Below, piece after piece: positions 7,926 through 16,605 of a stretch of DNA of 36,132 bases; positions within the stretch are counted from its first letter, which is position 1, and the number at the start of each line of letters is the position of its first letter. Both the position numbers and the translations under genes were made by a program. This DNA is from Bacillota bacterium (GTDB lineage Bacteria > Bacillota > UBA4882 > UBA8346), in contig JAEYRN010000025.1 of NCBI GenBank assembly GCA_023435565.1, positions 1 to 36,132 of the forward strand. Direction: 5' to 3'. The notes under the pieces are model-generated. The model saw only the letters and a program-made list of their open reading frames with translations, did no database searches and was not told the origin of the DNA.

Positions 7926-8750
7926 TTAAATCAGATCTAATTCTTTTAGGAACCCTTTCACTAGAGAACTGTTTGGATAGATCAATATGGCTTTATTGTA
8001 AAACTCCATCGCTTTGGATTTGTTCTTCTTCATTTGAAAAGCTTTACCAAGCCAGACGTTTGAAATAAAATTGTCGAATACGTCTTTACTTTCCAGGGCC
8101 TTTTGTAAGAATTCAATAGCTTTATCGACGCTGCCGCCGCCGATTGCCGGGGCGTATAAATAGTAAACACTTAAAGAATTCATGGCTGTATAATTCTTTG
8201 GATCCAATTTGATAGCGTGATTGAACAGTTTAAAAGCTTGCGGTCCCTGGGATATCATGTAAAAACCGCCTTTATAATCAGTTAACCGCATAATCGTATC
8301 ACCTAGTAACCGATTGGCGTCACTTGATTTTGGTTTAAAACTAAGCGCCTTGCGAATGAAATTATTGCTTTCGGTAAATCTGTCGGCTGCTTGTGTTTTG
8401 TCTCCGGAATTTTCCGCTGCTTCCGCTATTATAAATTCCACTTGGGCAAGCCAGTAGTATTTGTCGAAGCCATCCGGCAATTTAGTGAAAACATCTTTAG
8501 AATTATTAAGAATCGCAATAATCTCCTGTAATGAGGCCTCCGAATTATAAACCATATTTCTTCCTTGGGAAAATAACTGTTTTCCTTGATCTAAATCGCT
8601 AATTTCTTGTTTAACATTGGTTAAATCGGTTTGAGCCGCTCTAACCTGAGAATCGGATATTTTTGTCAAACCGAATAATAAAATTCCAGCTAAAAAGATT
8701 TTTAAATAAAAAGATGAATGCTTTTTTCTGCGTTTCATGATATTCGACAT
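7926..8750 (-). CDS. TPR-repeat protein with N-terminal signal/anchor
   Basis: A 274-aa protein from ATG 8750, chosen because AGGAGG stands 8-9 bases upstream. An upstream in-frame ATG (8783) overlaps the preceding stop and has no Shine-Dalgarno. A basic N-terminus (KRRKKHSSFYLK) and one hydrophobic segment (IFLAGILLFGLT) predict export across the inner membrane. TPR-like units follow, for example AFKLFNHAIKLDPKNYTAMN, KAIEFLQKALES and KAMEFYNKAILIYPNSS. It is probably a scaffold or periplasmic adaptor in the NapH-like operon. No metal- or heme-binding motif is visible. Confidence 0.65.
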   Translation of the reverse strand: MSNIMKRRKKHSSFYLKIFLAGILLFGLTKISDSQVRAAQTDLTNVKQEISDLDQGKQLFSQGRNMVYNSEASLQEIIAILNNSKDVFTKLPDGFDKYYWLAQVEFIIAEAAENSGDKTQAADRFTESNNFIRKALSFKPKSSDANRLLGDTIMRLTDYKGGFYMISQGPQAFKLFNHAIKLDPKNYTAMNSLSVYYLYAPAIGGGSVDKAIEFLQKALESKDVFDNFISNVWLGKAFQMKKNKSKAMEFYNKAILIYPNSSLVKGFLKELDLI

Positions 8751-8779
8751 TTTTATATTCCTCCTAATTTTAATGATTA

Positions 8780-9244
8780 TCATTTATTACTATTTTTTAA
8801 TGCCACCCGAACTATCTTCTCGTTTTTTAAATCATAAAAATCGGTTAACGATAGAACATATTGATTATAAGGCACCAAGTTAGCATTATTGGTCTTTGTA
8901 TTTAGCTTGATTCGAAAATCCACAGCGCCATTCCGATCATAATCGAACTCCTCCTCAATCAATTCAGGGAGGTTTTTTTCATCTGTTTTCCAAGCGACTT
9001 GGATAAAACCTTTCCGGCGTTCCCATAATAAACCTTTAAAAACCTGTTCATGAATTAAAGTATGATAACTTCCATGATTAATAGTCTGTATTACTTCACC
9101 ACCCGTATACCAGGGGGAAACTTTCAGTCCGGTAATGGCGACAAGACTTTCGGCCCAGAAATCCAACCCAACAAAAGTAATTAGTATAATAGGTAATACT
9201 GTTGTTGCCTGAAAATATCCCCAGATTGAACGTAAGCTTTTCAA
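8780..9244 (-). CDS. Small membrane-anchored protein of unknown function
   Basis: A 154-aa protein from TTG 9244 behind GGGAGGTGA. One hydrophobic segment at about residues 14-36 anchors or exports it. The rest is soluble and beta-rich, with a DYDRNGAVDFRI stretch (101-112) resembling a partial EF-hand-type calcium loop that lacks the final Glu. I do not recognise the family. It lies 24 bases after the polyferredoxin gene, and its stop overlaps the frame of the TPR gene, so the three are co-transcribed. Confidence 0.55.
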   Translation of the reverse strand: MKSLRSIWGYFQATTVLPIILITFVGLDFWAESLVAITGLKVSPWYTGGEVIQTINHGSYHTLIHEQVFKGLLWERRKGFIQVAWKTDEKNLPELIEEEFDYDRNGAVDFRIKLNTKTNNANLVPYNQYVLSLTDFYDLKNEKIVRVALKNSNK

Positions 9245-9268
9245 ATTAATTCACCTCCCAAAAAACTC

Positions 9269-10444
9269 TTATTGAATGATTTTCCCTGTTGTAAGTAGTA
9301 ATAAAATTCGGAAAATAGCGTCTATCATAAACCCGCTGCCGATTGTAATCAAAAAGATAAAAGCCGGGTAAAGGAAGAATAATCTGATTCCGCCTTTTTT
9401 AGAAGAAGAAGCGCTTTTTATCTCCAGTGAAATGACTTTTTGGGGACAATGGTCAATACATTTACCGCATTTAGTACAGGATAAATTGGCTTTTCCTTTT
9501 TGGATAGAGGACTCATCCATTGAAAAAGTCGGACAGATTTCGATACATCGTTTACAGTTGGAACATTGATCCTGATTAATCCTGATTTCAAAAGGGTCAA
9601 CTTTATTAGTAAAAGATTGGAACGCTCCAAAGGGGCATAGGAAAGCGCATTGAGTTCTTTTTTTAGTAAGTATCGGTAATAAAATAACCAGACCAATGAA
9701 CAAAGTCAGGAAAATAACGGTTTGAATTAATATTACAATTGAATCGATCCTGACGAATTCGGTGATTGCTTTAAAAGGACATAACCAATCACAGTAAACC
9801 GGAGACAAACTTGCCAACGAGAGTAGGGCAGCTCCTAATAATACGGCATAAGAAAAATACCGCCATTTAGGATTTAACTTTTTAAGAACAGGTTTTTTTA
9901 ACAACCGGGAAAAACCATCTTCCAACCCACCGTAAAAACAGCCCCAGCTGCAAAATCCTCTTCCTAAAGTCAAGGAAGCTAGCAACCAGATTACAATCAT
10001 AGTTCCAATGGGTGCAAATCCTCCCAACATAGTGCTTGGAAAAATTATTGTTCGATTTAAAATTGCTGGTATCAGCATAAATGGTGTTACAAGGTGACAA
10101 AAAGAAACGTTCCCTTTAATTGCATCTTCAGGAGTTATAAAAATACTACCGCGAAATTCTATTAAACTTGGGATAAATGCGACCACAAAACAAACTGAAA
10201 GAGTTACAAATAAAATTGAACGATATTTATCTACTTTTTCGGAATAAACCATTAGTATAAAGATGGTATTAATAAAAAGGTAAGCGATTATTACTGAGAT
10301 TGAGTATATTGGATTATTTTCAAAATCAATACCTTCGCTTAACAATAAGAATGATAACAATAATACGGGTAAGGCAATTAACAATGTTTTCCAAAATTTT
10401 AAGATTGGTTTAACTGTCTGAATTTTTGGTTCTAAAACGTTCAT
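9269..10444 (-). CDS. NapH/YccM-like membrane polyferredoxin (4Fe-4S)
   Basis: A 391-aa integral membrane iron-sulfur protein starting at ATG 10444 after GGAGGT; an upstream ATG at 10495 has its GAGGG only about 2 bases away. About six hydrophobic segments are visible. Cysteine motifs in order are GRGFCSWGC (C165, C169), CDWLC (C218, C222), CAFLCP (C266, C270), and two ferredoxin clusters, CSNCKRCIEICP (294/297/300/304) and CTKCGKCIDHCP (323/326/329/333). This is the NapH/NosR-C-terminal/YccM arrangement used to take electrons from the quinol pool to extracytoplasmic redox partners. No NapG, NosZ or reductive dehalogenase is nearby, so the acceptor is unknown. Confidence 0.82.
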   Translation of the reverse strand: MNVLEPKIQTVKPILKFWKTLLIALPVLLLSFLLLSEGIDFENNPIYSISVIIAYLFINTIFILMVYSEKVDKYRSILFVTLSVCFVVAFIPSLIEFRGSIFITPEDAIKGNVSFCHLVTPFMLIPAILNRTIIFPSTMLGGFAPIGTMIVIWLLASLTLGRGFCSWGCFYGGLEDGFSRLLKKPVLKKLNPKWRYFSYAVLLGAALLSLASLSPVYCDWLCPFKAITEFVRIDSIVILIQTVIFLTLFIGLVILLPILTKKRTQCAFLCPFGAFQSFTNKVDPFEIRINQDQCSNCKRCIEICPTFSMDESSIQKGKANLSCTKCGKCIDHCPQKVISLEIKSASSSKKGGIRLFFLYPAFIFLITIGSGFMIDAIFRILLLLTTGKIIQ

Positions 10445-10510
10445 AATTATGTGATACCTCCAATAAGAGAATAGTTCGCTTAAATAAAAATCCATTCCCT
10501 CGAATAATAC

Positions 10511-10539
10511 ATTATTTCTCCGGAGATTACATCTGCCAA
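10511..10539 (-). promoter_or_regulatory. Probable promoter of the NapH-like operon
   Basis: On the minus strand TTGGCA (10539-10534) and AATAAT (10516-10511) are separated by 17 bases; each matches consensus at five of six positions. The spacer contains a perfect 10-bp palindrome TCTCCGGAGA (10517-10526), placed as an operator would be. The gap from 10445 to 10755 holds nothing else convincing apart from a weak AT-rich hairpin near 10690. Confidence 0.5.
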
Positions 10540-10755
10540 AGGTTTGATTTTTAATAAGAAAAAAAGGGGAGTTTTAATCATACTTTTGGGGGATTGTCCT
10601 TTACAAAATAATTTTAACGAACTGCTTATACAGAGAAGATTTCTATTATTTTGAAAAGGCAAAGGATTTCTAATACAAGTAAAAAAAGAAGTATTCTTGA
10701 AGTATAAATAAAAATGAGGCGATTGAGGGAAATGATAATGAGGCCGATTAATTAA

Positions 10756-11805
10756 TTATATTTTTACATTTATGGTCGTTCCATTTCCGGGGATTGAATG
10801 GATCTCAAAGGCTCCATTCATTTGCTCTACACGTTCTTTCATACCTTTGATTCCTAAATGTTCATTTTTATCGATTTCAGTAGTTAAAATGCCCTTCCCA
10901 TTGTCACGTACAGTCAGTATGCTTTCTTTTTTAGATATCTTCAGAATTACAATTACTTTGGTCGCTTCGGCATGTTTTACAATATTATTAAGGGATTCCT
11001 GAAGCACCCGGTAAAAGGTAAACTGTTTTTGGTCATCAAGAAATTCTTCATTTCCGTTGATTTGGTATTTGATTTGTAGGTTATATCGAAGTCGGAATAG
11101 ATTAATTAAGTTTTTGATTGCTTCCAAAAAACCTTTTTCTGAGAGGGCATTCGGTTTTAATTCGTAAATCATTAATTTCATTTCCCGTTGGACCTCTTCA
11201 ATCATTCCAAGTGTTAGTTTGTTTATTTTCCGTGCTTCTTTTAAGTCATTCGGCAAGATATAATCTAAATTATTAAGATTTAAGTTAATTCCAAACAAAT
11301 TTTGGGAGACTGAGTCGTGCAATTCGCGGGCGATCCGGTTTCTTTCTTCGATTACAGCAAGTTTTCGGTTTCCTCTTTCCAAACGCAATAATTCTTCTTT
11401 TTCCCGGGAATAAACTAAAAAAAATGAAATAATTACATAAATAATACCTACTCCTACACTTGCACTTAGAATGTCTTCCGGTAGAATAAATAAAAAAACA
11501 ATATTAAATAATAAGGTAAAACAATAGAAAATAGAAATACTTATAAAAGATACAATCAATAAAAGAGGAAAAAAGAGTAGTATATTGTGTTTAGGGAATA
11601 ACTTAAAAAATATGTTCATAACGAAAAGATTTCCTACTATCATTAAAAATCCGGCTAAGAATCCGAAAGTAATACTATAAATCCAAAATAATGGATCTAA
11701 TGTGAATTCGTAACCCATTAGTACTTGAGTAATACAAATTCCAACACCGATTAAACCGCCGTTTTTAGCATCCTTGAGTATAATTTTACTTGGTAGTATT
11801 TTCAT
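10756..11805 (-). CDS. Membrane sensor histidine kinase (HisKA_3, DesK/NarX type), copy 2
   Basis: A 349-aa kinase from ATG 11805, chosen for the upstream AAAGGAAA; ATG 11823 lies 3 bases after the previous stop without a Shine-Dalgarno. Four or so N-terminal membrane segments act as the sensor, then a short coiled linker (EKEELLRLERGNRKLAV). The dimerisation/phosphorylation box RNRIARELHDSVSQNL holds the phosphate-accepting His163. The ATPase domain has LQESLNNIVKHAEATKV (N box), VRDNGKG (G1) and GIKGMKERVEQM (G2). It is a close paralogue of the kinase just upstream. Confidence 0.9.
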   Translation of the reverse strand: MKILPSKIILKDAKNGGLIGVGICITQVLMGYEFTLDPLFWIYSITFGFLAGFLMIVGNLFVMNIFFKLFPKHNILLFFPLLLIVSFISISIFYCFTLLFNIVFLFILPEDILSASVGVGIIYVIISFFLVYSREKEELLRLERGNRKLAVIEERNRIARELHDSVSQNLFGINLNLNNLDYILPNDLKEARKINKLTLGMIEEVQREMKLMIYELKPNALSEKGFLEAIKNLINLFRLRYNLQIKYQINGNEEFLDDQKQFTFYRVLQESLNNIVKHAEATKVIVILKISKKESILTVRDNGKGILTTEIDKNEHLGIKGMKERVEQMNGAFEIHSIPGNGTTINVKI

Positions 11806-11826
11806 AAAATTTCCTTTAAACATTTT

Positions 11827-12888
11827 CTAAAACTTAACGCAAACAGTTGTTCCTTTTCCGGGGGATGAAAGGATTTCAAAGGTACCTTTAATTTGCTCCA
11901 CACGTTCTTTCATACCTTTGATTCCTAAATGTTTATTTTTATCGATTTCAGTAGTTAAAATGCCCTTCCCATTGTCCTGTACAGTAAGTATATTTTCTTT
12001 TTCAGAAAACTTTAGAATTACAATTACTTTGGTTGCCCCAGCATGTTTTATAATATTATTTAGCGACTCTTGAAGAATCCTATAACAAGTTAGTTGTTTT
12101 TGGTCATCTAGAAAATCTTCATTCCCGTTGATTTGACATCTAATATTTATATTATAACGAATTTTGAATAGATTCACTAAATCTTTAATTGCTTCCAAAA
12201 AACCTTTTTCAGACAAGGCATTCGGTTTTAATTCATAAATCATTAACCTCATTTCTCTCTGAACTTCTTCAACCATTCCCAAAATTAATTTGGTAATTTT
12301 CCGGGCTTCTTTCGGATTTTCCGATAAAACATGATCCAAATTATTAAGACTTAGGTTAATTCCATATAAGTTTTGAGATACAGAGTCGTGCAGCTCCCGG
12401 GCAATCCTGTTTCTTTCTCCAATTACAGCAAGTTTGCGATTTTCTTTCTCTAATCGTAACAATTCTATTTTTTCCTCGGTAAAAATGAAAAAAAAGGAAG
12501 TAATTACACAGGAGATACCTACTCCCAAACTGACAAAAAAAATTTCCTGGGGTGAGATTTCCTGGGGTGAGATGACGACAATAAAAATATTACATAGAGA
12601 GGAAAAACTGTAAAAAACAATGACACTTACAAAATATATGATTAGCAGTAAAGGGAAAAGAGGTAAATTATGATCAGGGAAAAACTTAAGAAATGCATTA
12701 AAAACAAGAGCATTTCCCGCAGTAATTAAAAAGCCTACCAAAAATCCGAAAATAATATTACTAATCCAAAATATCGGATTCAATGTGAAACCATTACTGA
12801 TTAGTAGAATAGCGGAGGAAATCCCTACCCCTATTAAACCACCATTTATGGCATCTTTGATAATGTTTTTACTTTGAATTATTTTCAT
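11827..12888 (-). CDS. Membrane sensor histidine kinase (HisKA_3, DesK/NarX type), copy 1
   Basis: A 353-aa kinase from ATG 12888, with GGTGA just upstream. A GTG three codons earlier would put the start almost on the regulator stop. The architecture is the same as its neighbour: about four membrane segments, a linker, RNRIARELHDSVSQNL with His167, N box LQESLNNIIKHAGATKV, G1 VQDNGKG and G2 GIKGMKERVEQI. The predicted protein contains a tandem ISPQE-ISPQE caused by a 15-bp duplication. Start and stop lie a few bases from the flanking regulator and kinase genes, so all three form one operon. Confidence 0.9.
   Translation of the reverse strand: MKIIQSKNIIKDAINGGLIGVGISSAILLISNGFTLNPIFWISNIIFGFLVGFLITAGNALVFNAFLKFFPDHNLPLFPLLLIIYFVSVIVFYSFSSLCNIFIVVISPQEISPQEIFFVSLGVGISCVITSFFFIFTEEKIELLRLEKENRKLAVIGERNRIARELHDSVSQNLYGINLSLNNLDHVLSENPKEARKITKLILGMVEEVQREMRLMIYELKPNALSEKGFLEAIKDLVNLFKIRYNINIRCQINGNEDFLDDQKQLTCYRILQESLNNIIKHAGATKVIVILKFSEKENILTVQDNGKGILTTEIDKNKHLGIKGMKERVEQIKGTFEILSSPGKGTTVCVKF
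12542..12571. repeat. Tandem 15-bp duplication inside kinase copy 1
   Basis: The unit ATTTCCTGGGGTGAG occurs at 12542-12556 and again at 12557-12571 with no mismatch. Being 15 bp, it keeps the frame and doubles five residues (ISPQE) in the loop before the last membrane segment. The paralogous kinase lacks the duplication. Exact identity suggests it is recent. Confidence 0.9.
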
Positions 12889-12899
12889 TAAACTCACCG

Positions 12900-13523
12900 T
12901 TAAACAAGTTTCAGTTCAATCGCTTTTATAACAGCCTGGGTTCGGTCGTTAACATCCAACTTTCGTAGAATATTACTAACATGAGTTTTAACAGTGGCGT
13001 CGGAGATGGATAATAACGAAGCTATCTCCTTATTTGCGTTTCCTTTTACTAATTGAATTAACACTTCTTTTTCCTTTGCTGTTAATGGTTCAATCAATTG
13101 GCTAGATTGGCTAACCTTTTGCATTAGCTTTTTGGTAATTAGAGGGTGTAAAACCGGTTCCCCGTTTTTGGAGGCTAATATCGCTTCAGCTAATTTTTGA
13201 GGAGGAGAATCCTTCATCACATAACTAAGCGCTCCCGCTTCAATGGCTTCGATGATTTCTTCATCTTCGCAGAAACTTGACAGAATAATTATTTGAATAT
13301 TCAAACCGGTCTGTTTTAGTTCTCGGGTTAGTTCAATCCCGCCAATTCCAGGTAAATGGAGATCAATAACGGCTACATCGGGTTGAAGTTTTTTGATCTC
13401 CGTTAAAGCGGTACTGCCATCACCAGCTTCACCGATTACGGTTATTTCGTTTTTGTTATTTAAAAAAGTTTTTAATCCTTCTCGTATAAAAGGGTGATCA
13501 TCTACAATAAAAACATTAATCAT
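12900..13523 (-). CDS. NarL/LuxR-family response regulator
   Basis: A 207-aa two-component regulator from ATG 13523 behind AAGGAGA. The receiver domain has the acidic pair D8-D9 (VDDHP), phospho-acceptor D54 (VIDLHLPG), S82/S83 and K104 (VMKD). The C-terminal LuxR-type helix-turn-helix (about 140-205) reads LTAKEKEVLIQLVKGNANKEIA, then SDATVKTHVSNILRKLDV. It is the first gene of the operon with two HisKA_3 kinases, its usual partners. The likely target is the divergon-free NapH-like operon immediately downstream on the same strand. Confidence 0.93.
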   Translation of the reverse strand: MINVFIVDDHPFIREGLKTFLNNKNEITVIGEAGDGSTALTEIKKLQPDVAVIDLHLPGIGGIELTRELKQTGLNIQIIILSSFCEDEEIIEAIEAGALSYVMKDSPPQKLAEAILASKNGEPVLHPLITKKLMQKVSQSSQLIEPLTAKEKEVLIQLVKGNANKEIASLLSISDATVKTHVSNILRKLDVNDRTQAVIKAIELKLV

Positions 13524-13596
13524 AGTAATCTCCTTATAAAATTAATACATTAAATTTCGTTCTATTAATAAAATAAAACCTGTCATTAATCAAAAT

Positions 13597-14154
13597 CTAA
13601 AATAAATCCGGTAGTTGAGCATATTCATCTAGAATCCGGGATAGTTTTTCAATAAAATTGAGTATTTCCGGGTCTTTGGATAATAAACGAACTGCCTTTC
13701 GGACTGCCCGGATAAAATCAGGATGGATCGGAGGTGATTTTTTGCCGTTTATCAGAGGACAAATACCGGCGGCTCTAATGTCCAAATCCACCGTAAGGAT
13801 GTCCTGGTAAGTTAGGTATGGAGTTAATGGAAAAATACGGCAGGATAAAGGTCTAAATTTACGGTCACATTTACCGTCGCAATTGGCTAATAGAATATTA
13901 CTGTCGTTTTCTAGTAAGATATCGGTTGGCAAAATCCTAAAATGCGATGATTCGGAAAGGATCAATTCTTCCCCGGGGAAAAGATACATTCCCAGATCAT
14001 CTTCGCCACCATCGCAACAAGCTTTATTACAAAGCAGACCACAATCGGATTTTAAGGGAGTTACTTGGTCTAAAATCTGATAAGCTTTTAAATAGAGCTC
14101 ATTTTTGTGGTTTGGTTTAATTTGATTCGCTTTCTTGTGTAACGTATTTTTCAA
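13597..14154 (-). CDS. Cysteine-cluster protein (YkgJ-like)
   Basis: A 185-aa soluble protein with clustered cysteines: CGLLCNKACCDGGEDD near the N-terminus, then CDGKCDRKFRPLSCRIFPL and AAGICPL. This resembles the YkgJ type of zinc- or iron-sulfur-binding cysteine-cluster proteins, whose activity is unknown. The assigned start TTG 14154 overlaps the preceding gene by 38 bases and lacks a clear Shine-Dalgarno. No better start exists before the first cysteine, so the true start is uncertain and translation may be coupled to the upstream gene. Confidence 0.7.
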   Translation of the reverse strand: MKNTLHKKANQIKPNHKNELYLKAYQILDQVTPLKSDCGLLCNKACCDGGEDDLGMYLFPGEELILSESSHFRILPTDILLENDSNILLANCDGKCDRKFRPLSCRIFPLTPYLTYQDILTVDLDIRAAGICPLINGKKSPPIHPDFIRAVRKAVRLLSKDPEILNFIEKLSRILDEYAQLPDLF

Positions 14155-14770
14155 CTTTAAAAAATTTATACCCCATTCTTTCCATTACACCATTCATACT
14201 ATCGAACCAAGCTTCATTTTCCGGTGTAGTCAATATTTCCGGATAGGAATATCGAACTGCATCATGTAAGAATTCCCGTTTTAAGCTCTCATTTTTCGGT
14301 TGATAAAAGAATGAGAGCGCTATCTTATGTTTTTCGCGAATTCCGAGGATTAAAAACGCAGGTCCCTTTAACCAGGCAAATTTATTAATTTTGGCTTCGA
14401 TTTCCTCAGGGTTATAGTTTCTTTTAAATTGGTTCCCGACAAACGGTTGAACTTTTTCATATACTGCTCGGGTGCGTTCAAGTGTTTCTCTAATTAATTC
14501 TTCAGGGGATTCCAGCACTTCGTCTTTTTCAAGCTCGGCTGATTTTGTGTTGATATATTGAAGCATTTGTTCAAAAACTTGACGTTGGTCATATTTAACG
14601 AGCATTTCATCTAAAAACGTCACCCTTAAACTGCGTTTTTCTTCGACTGTTAAATCAAGGGCGGCAGGGTTTTGAAAAGCGACCGGATTATCCGACTCGG
14701 CAAAACAATTCGTTACTATTGATAAAAGTAGTAAAAATAGTGAAGTAATATTAATAAATCTTGATTTCAT
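14117..14770 (-). CDS. Secreted protein of unknown function
   Basis: A 217-aa protein from ATG 14770 (GAGGT upstream). A signal peptide is clear (SLFLLLLSIVTNCFA-ES). The cysteine lacks a proper lipobox, so it is probably a soluble extracytoplasmic protein rather than a lipoprotein. The rest is mostly helical and charged, without cysteines or recognisable motifs. Its end overlaps the cysteine-cluster gene by 38 bases in another frame, an operon-like arrangement. Confidence 0.6.
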   Translation of the reverse strand: MKSRFINITSLFLLLLSIVTNCFAESDNPVAFQNPAALDLTVEEKRSLRVTFLDEMLVKYDQRQVFEQMLQYINTKSAELEKDEVLESPEELIRETLERTRAVYEKVQPFVGNQFKRNYNPEEIEAKINKFAWLKGPAFLILGIREKHKIALSFFYQPKNESLKREFLHDAVRYSYPEILTTPENEAWFDSMNGVMERMGYKFFKVEKYVTQESESN

Positions 14771-14881
14771 CTATGTACCTCAACTTTTTAATAAAATACC
14801 AAACTACCATACATGATTGCTAAATACTTGGTGATATGTGTTTATTTCTTGATTGAGTTAAGTGGATTAATATCTAAGAGT

Positions 14882-14905
14882 AATAGTTTATCAACAAAAA
14901 CTATT
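14882..14905. promoter_or_regulatory. AT-rich inverted repeat upstream of the secreted-protein gene
   Basis: AATAGTTT (14882-14889) and AAACTATT (14898-14905) form a perfect 8-bp inverted repeat with an 8-base spacer. It lies about 110 bases upstream of the minus-strand gene starting at 14770, so it may be an operator. No associated promoter is convincing. Confidence 0.35.
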
Positions 14906-14945
14906 TTATCATAAAATGTTAGAACAAGTAAATGTATATATATTT

Positions 14946-14985
14946 AAACGGAGTAAGAATTAGTTTACTAATAATCACTCCGTTT
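14946..14985 (-). terminator. Hairpin after the LysM gene
   Basis: AAACGGAGT (14946-14954) pairs with ACTCCGTTT (14977-14985). The loop contains a second small stem (ATTAGT/ACTAAT). It lies about 50 bases after the LysM gene stop on the minus strand. The tail is AT-rich rather than a pure T-run. Confidence 0.55.
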
Positions 14986-15034
14986 GATTAGTTTGACAGC
15001 GATAATATTAAAATACGAGAAACAAGGAAGTAAT

Positions 15035-15553
15035 TTATTGTCTAGGTATACAAATGTTTTGTCCAATGAGTAGAGCATCGGGATCAATATTTGGATTGGC
15101 TCTGATTAGAGAATCAACTGAAATATTATATCTTCTTGCCAAGCGGTAAAAGGTATCTCCGGCTTGAATCAAATAAACAAATGAATTTTGAGGGCACGTT
15201 ACCGGAGGTGTGGCAAGTGGGATACAAATTGTTTGACCTACTTGAAGCCGGTTTGGATCAATTCCCGGATTTGCTTCCAATAGATCATCCAAAGAAACAT
15301 TATAGAAACGGGCTATTGAATATAAGGTATCCCCAGGTTTAATGGAATAGAAATTCCCCTCCGGACATGCCGGGAAAATTGATTGGCGTGGGATACAAAC
15401 TGTTTGACCGATTTGAAGATTATTAAAGTTTACTAATGGGTTAGCTGAGACCAGCGCAGGAACACTAGTCCCGTATCGTTGTGCTAAACTATAAAAAGTA
15501 TCGCCGGTCTGTATGATATATGCAAAGTTATTCGGTGGACATGCTCGCGCCAT
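15035..15553 (-). CDS. Triple LysM-domain protein
   Basis: A 172-aa protein made almost entirely of three LysM peptidoglycan/chitin-binding modules of about 46 residues each. Each begins with a GDTFYSLA-, GDTLYSIA- or GDTFYRLA-type motif and ends (L/I)QIGQ-type with CIP. Start ATG 15553 follows AGAGGTGA; upstream in-frame codons at 15592 have no Shine-Dalgarno. There is no signal peptide, as in spore-coat or cortex-associated LysM proteins made inside the mother cell. That spore role is inference. Two cysteines per module could form disulfides. Confidence 0.85.
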   Translation of the reverse strand: MARACPPNNFAYIIQTGDTFYSLAQRYGTSVPALVSANPLVNFNNLQIGQTVCIPRQSIFPACPEGNFYSIKPGDTLYSIARFYNVSLDDLLEANPGIDPNRLQVGQTICIPLATPPVTCPQNSFVYLIQAGDTFYRLARRYNISVDSLIRANPNIDPDALLIGQNICIPRQ

Positions 15554-15833
15554 TAAAGTCACCTCTTTTTGTTGTTGGTATAGTATAATCAAAAATCATG
15601 ATGATTGTTCTTTAATCCTTTGAAAACAGTTATGACAAAGTCAGGTAAATCCACCTTTTTTCTTAATTGTAACGGAATCTTAAAACCTAATGCGGTAGAA
15701 TTGATTTATAATGGAGAAGAAAGATGGTTTTTTTGTTTTAATGAAAATACTGTAACTCCTTAGCGCGTAAGGCTTTTTGAAAATAGGGAAAGATAATTAA
15801 ATAATTGAAAGTAATTCAAAAAGGTGGTTGTTT

Positions 15834-16562
15834 ATGGAACCGATTTTGACAATTTTAATCATTTCAGTACTTGGTCCAATAATAGGTTCCCTAATTGGAG
15901 TTTTGAAACGTCCTAGTGATAAATTTATGTACGATATGCTTTCATTTGCGGCAGGAGTAATGCTCGCCATCTCTTTTTTAGAGTTAATACCGGAGAGTAT
16001 TCAATTTAGTAATGAATGGATCTGTATTGCCGGAATCATTATCGGCGCCTTATTAATGTATCTTACCGATCGGCTGTTACCTCATATCCACCCTGAACTT
16101 TGTTCTCAAGAACAAGGGTGTGATTTACAGAAGACAGCATTATATCTAATAATCGGGATTAGTATTCATAACTTACCTGAAGGAATGGCAATGGCTATTG
16201 GTACGGTCACTGATATGAAAACCGGGATAGCGATTGCTTTAGCAATAGCAATTCATGACATTCCGGAAGGAATTTGCACCTCTGCTCCATTTTATCATTC
16301 CACCGGTAAACGTTTGAAATCTTTTTTGGTTTCAGCGGCAACAGCATTTCCGGTGGTTATTGGTTTCGTCATTGCCCATAATATTTATAAAAACATCCCC
16401 CTTGAGTTTGTCGGTCTGATTATTGGGGCCACCGCCGGTTTAATGATTTATATCTGCGCTGATGAATTAATACCTTCCTCTAATAATAAAAACACCAACC
16501 ATAGTACTATTTTTTATTTCTTTTGCGGGGTTATATTTGTTATTTTTTTACAGATGATATGA
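15834..16562 (+). CDS. ZIP-family divalent metal transporter
   Basis: A 242-aa membrane protein with about eight transmembrane segments. Start ATG 15834 follows AAGGTGG (15821-15827). Metal-site motifs are HNLPEG (112-117) and HDIPEG (141-146) in the two central helices, the signature of bacterial ZIP (ZupT/GufA-like) importers for zinc and other divalent cations. A histidine/cysteine-containing loop (LLPHIHPELCSQEQGC) lies before the first motif. It is a single gene with its own terminator. No Zur or Fur-like box is obvious in the 240-base upstream gap. Confidence 0.92.
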   Translation: MEPILTILIISVLGPIIGSLIGVLKRPSDKFMYDMLSFAAGVMLAISFLELIPESIQFSNEWICIAGIIIGALLMYLTDRLLPHIHPELCSQEQGCDLQKTALYLIIGISIHNLPEGMAMAIGTVTDMKTGIAIALAIAIHDIPEGICTSAPFYHSTGKRLKSFLVSAATAFPVVIGFVIAHNIYKNIPLEFVGLIIGATAGLMIYICADELIPSSNNKNTNHSTIFYFFCGVIFVIFLQMI

Positions 16563-16605
16563 TAATGATTGAATTAGCTTTGTTTTAGTTAATATTGTTG
16601 GGTTG

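Noticed and set aside
8772..8784. Fur-like palindrome AATGATTATCATT
   Set aside because: It sits at the stop/start overlap of two genes inside an operon, not in a promoter, so a chance AT-rich palindrome is more likely.
10480..10662. 60-codon minus-strand frame upstream of the polyferredoxin gene
   Set aside because: TTG start without Shine-Dalgarno, and it overlaps the probable promoter and the start of the next gene.
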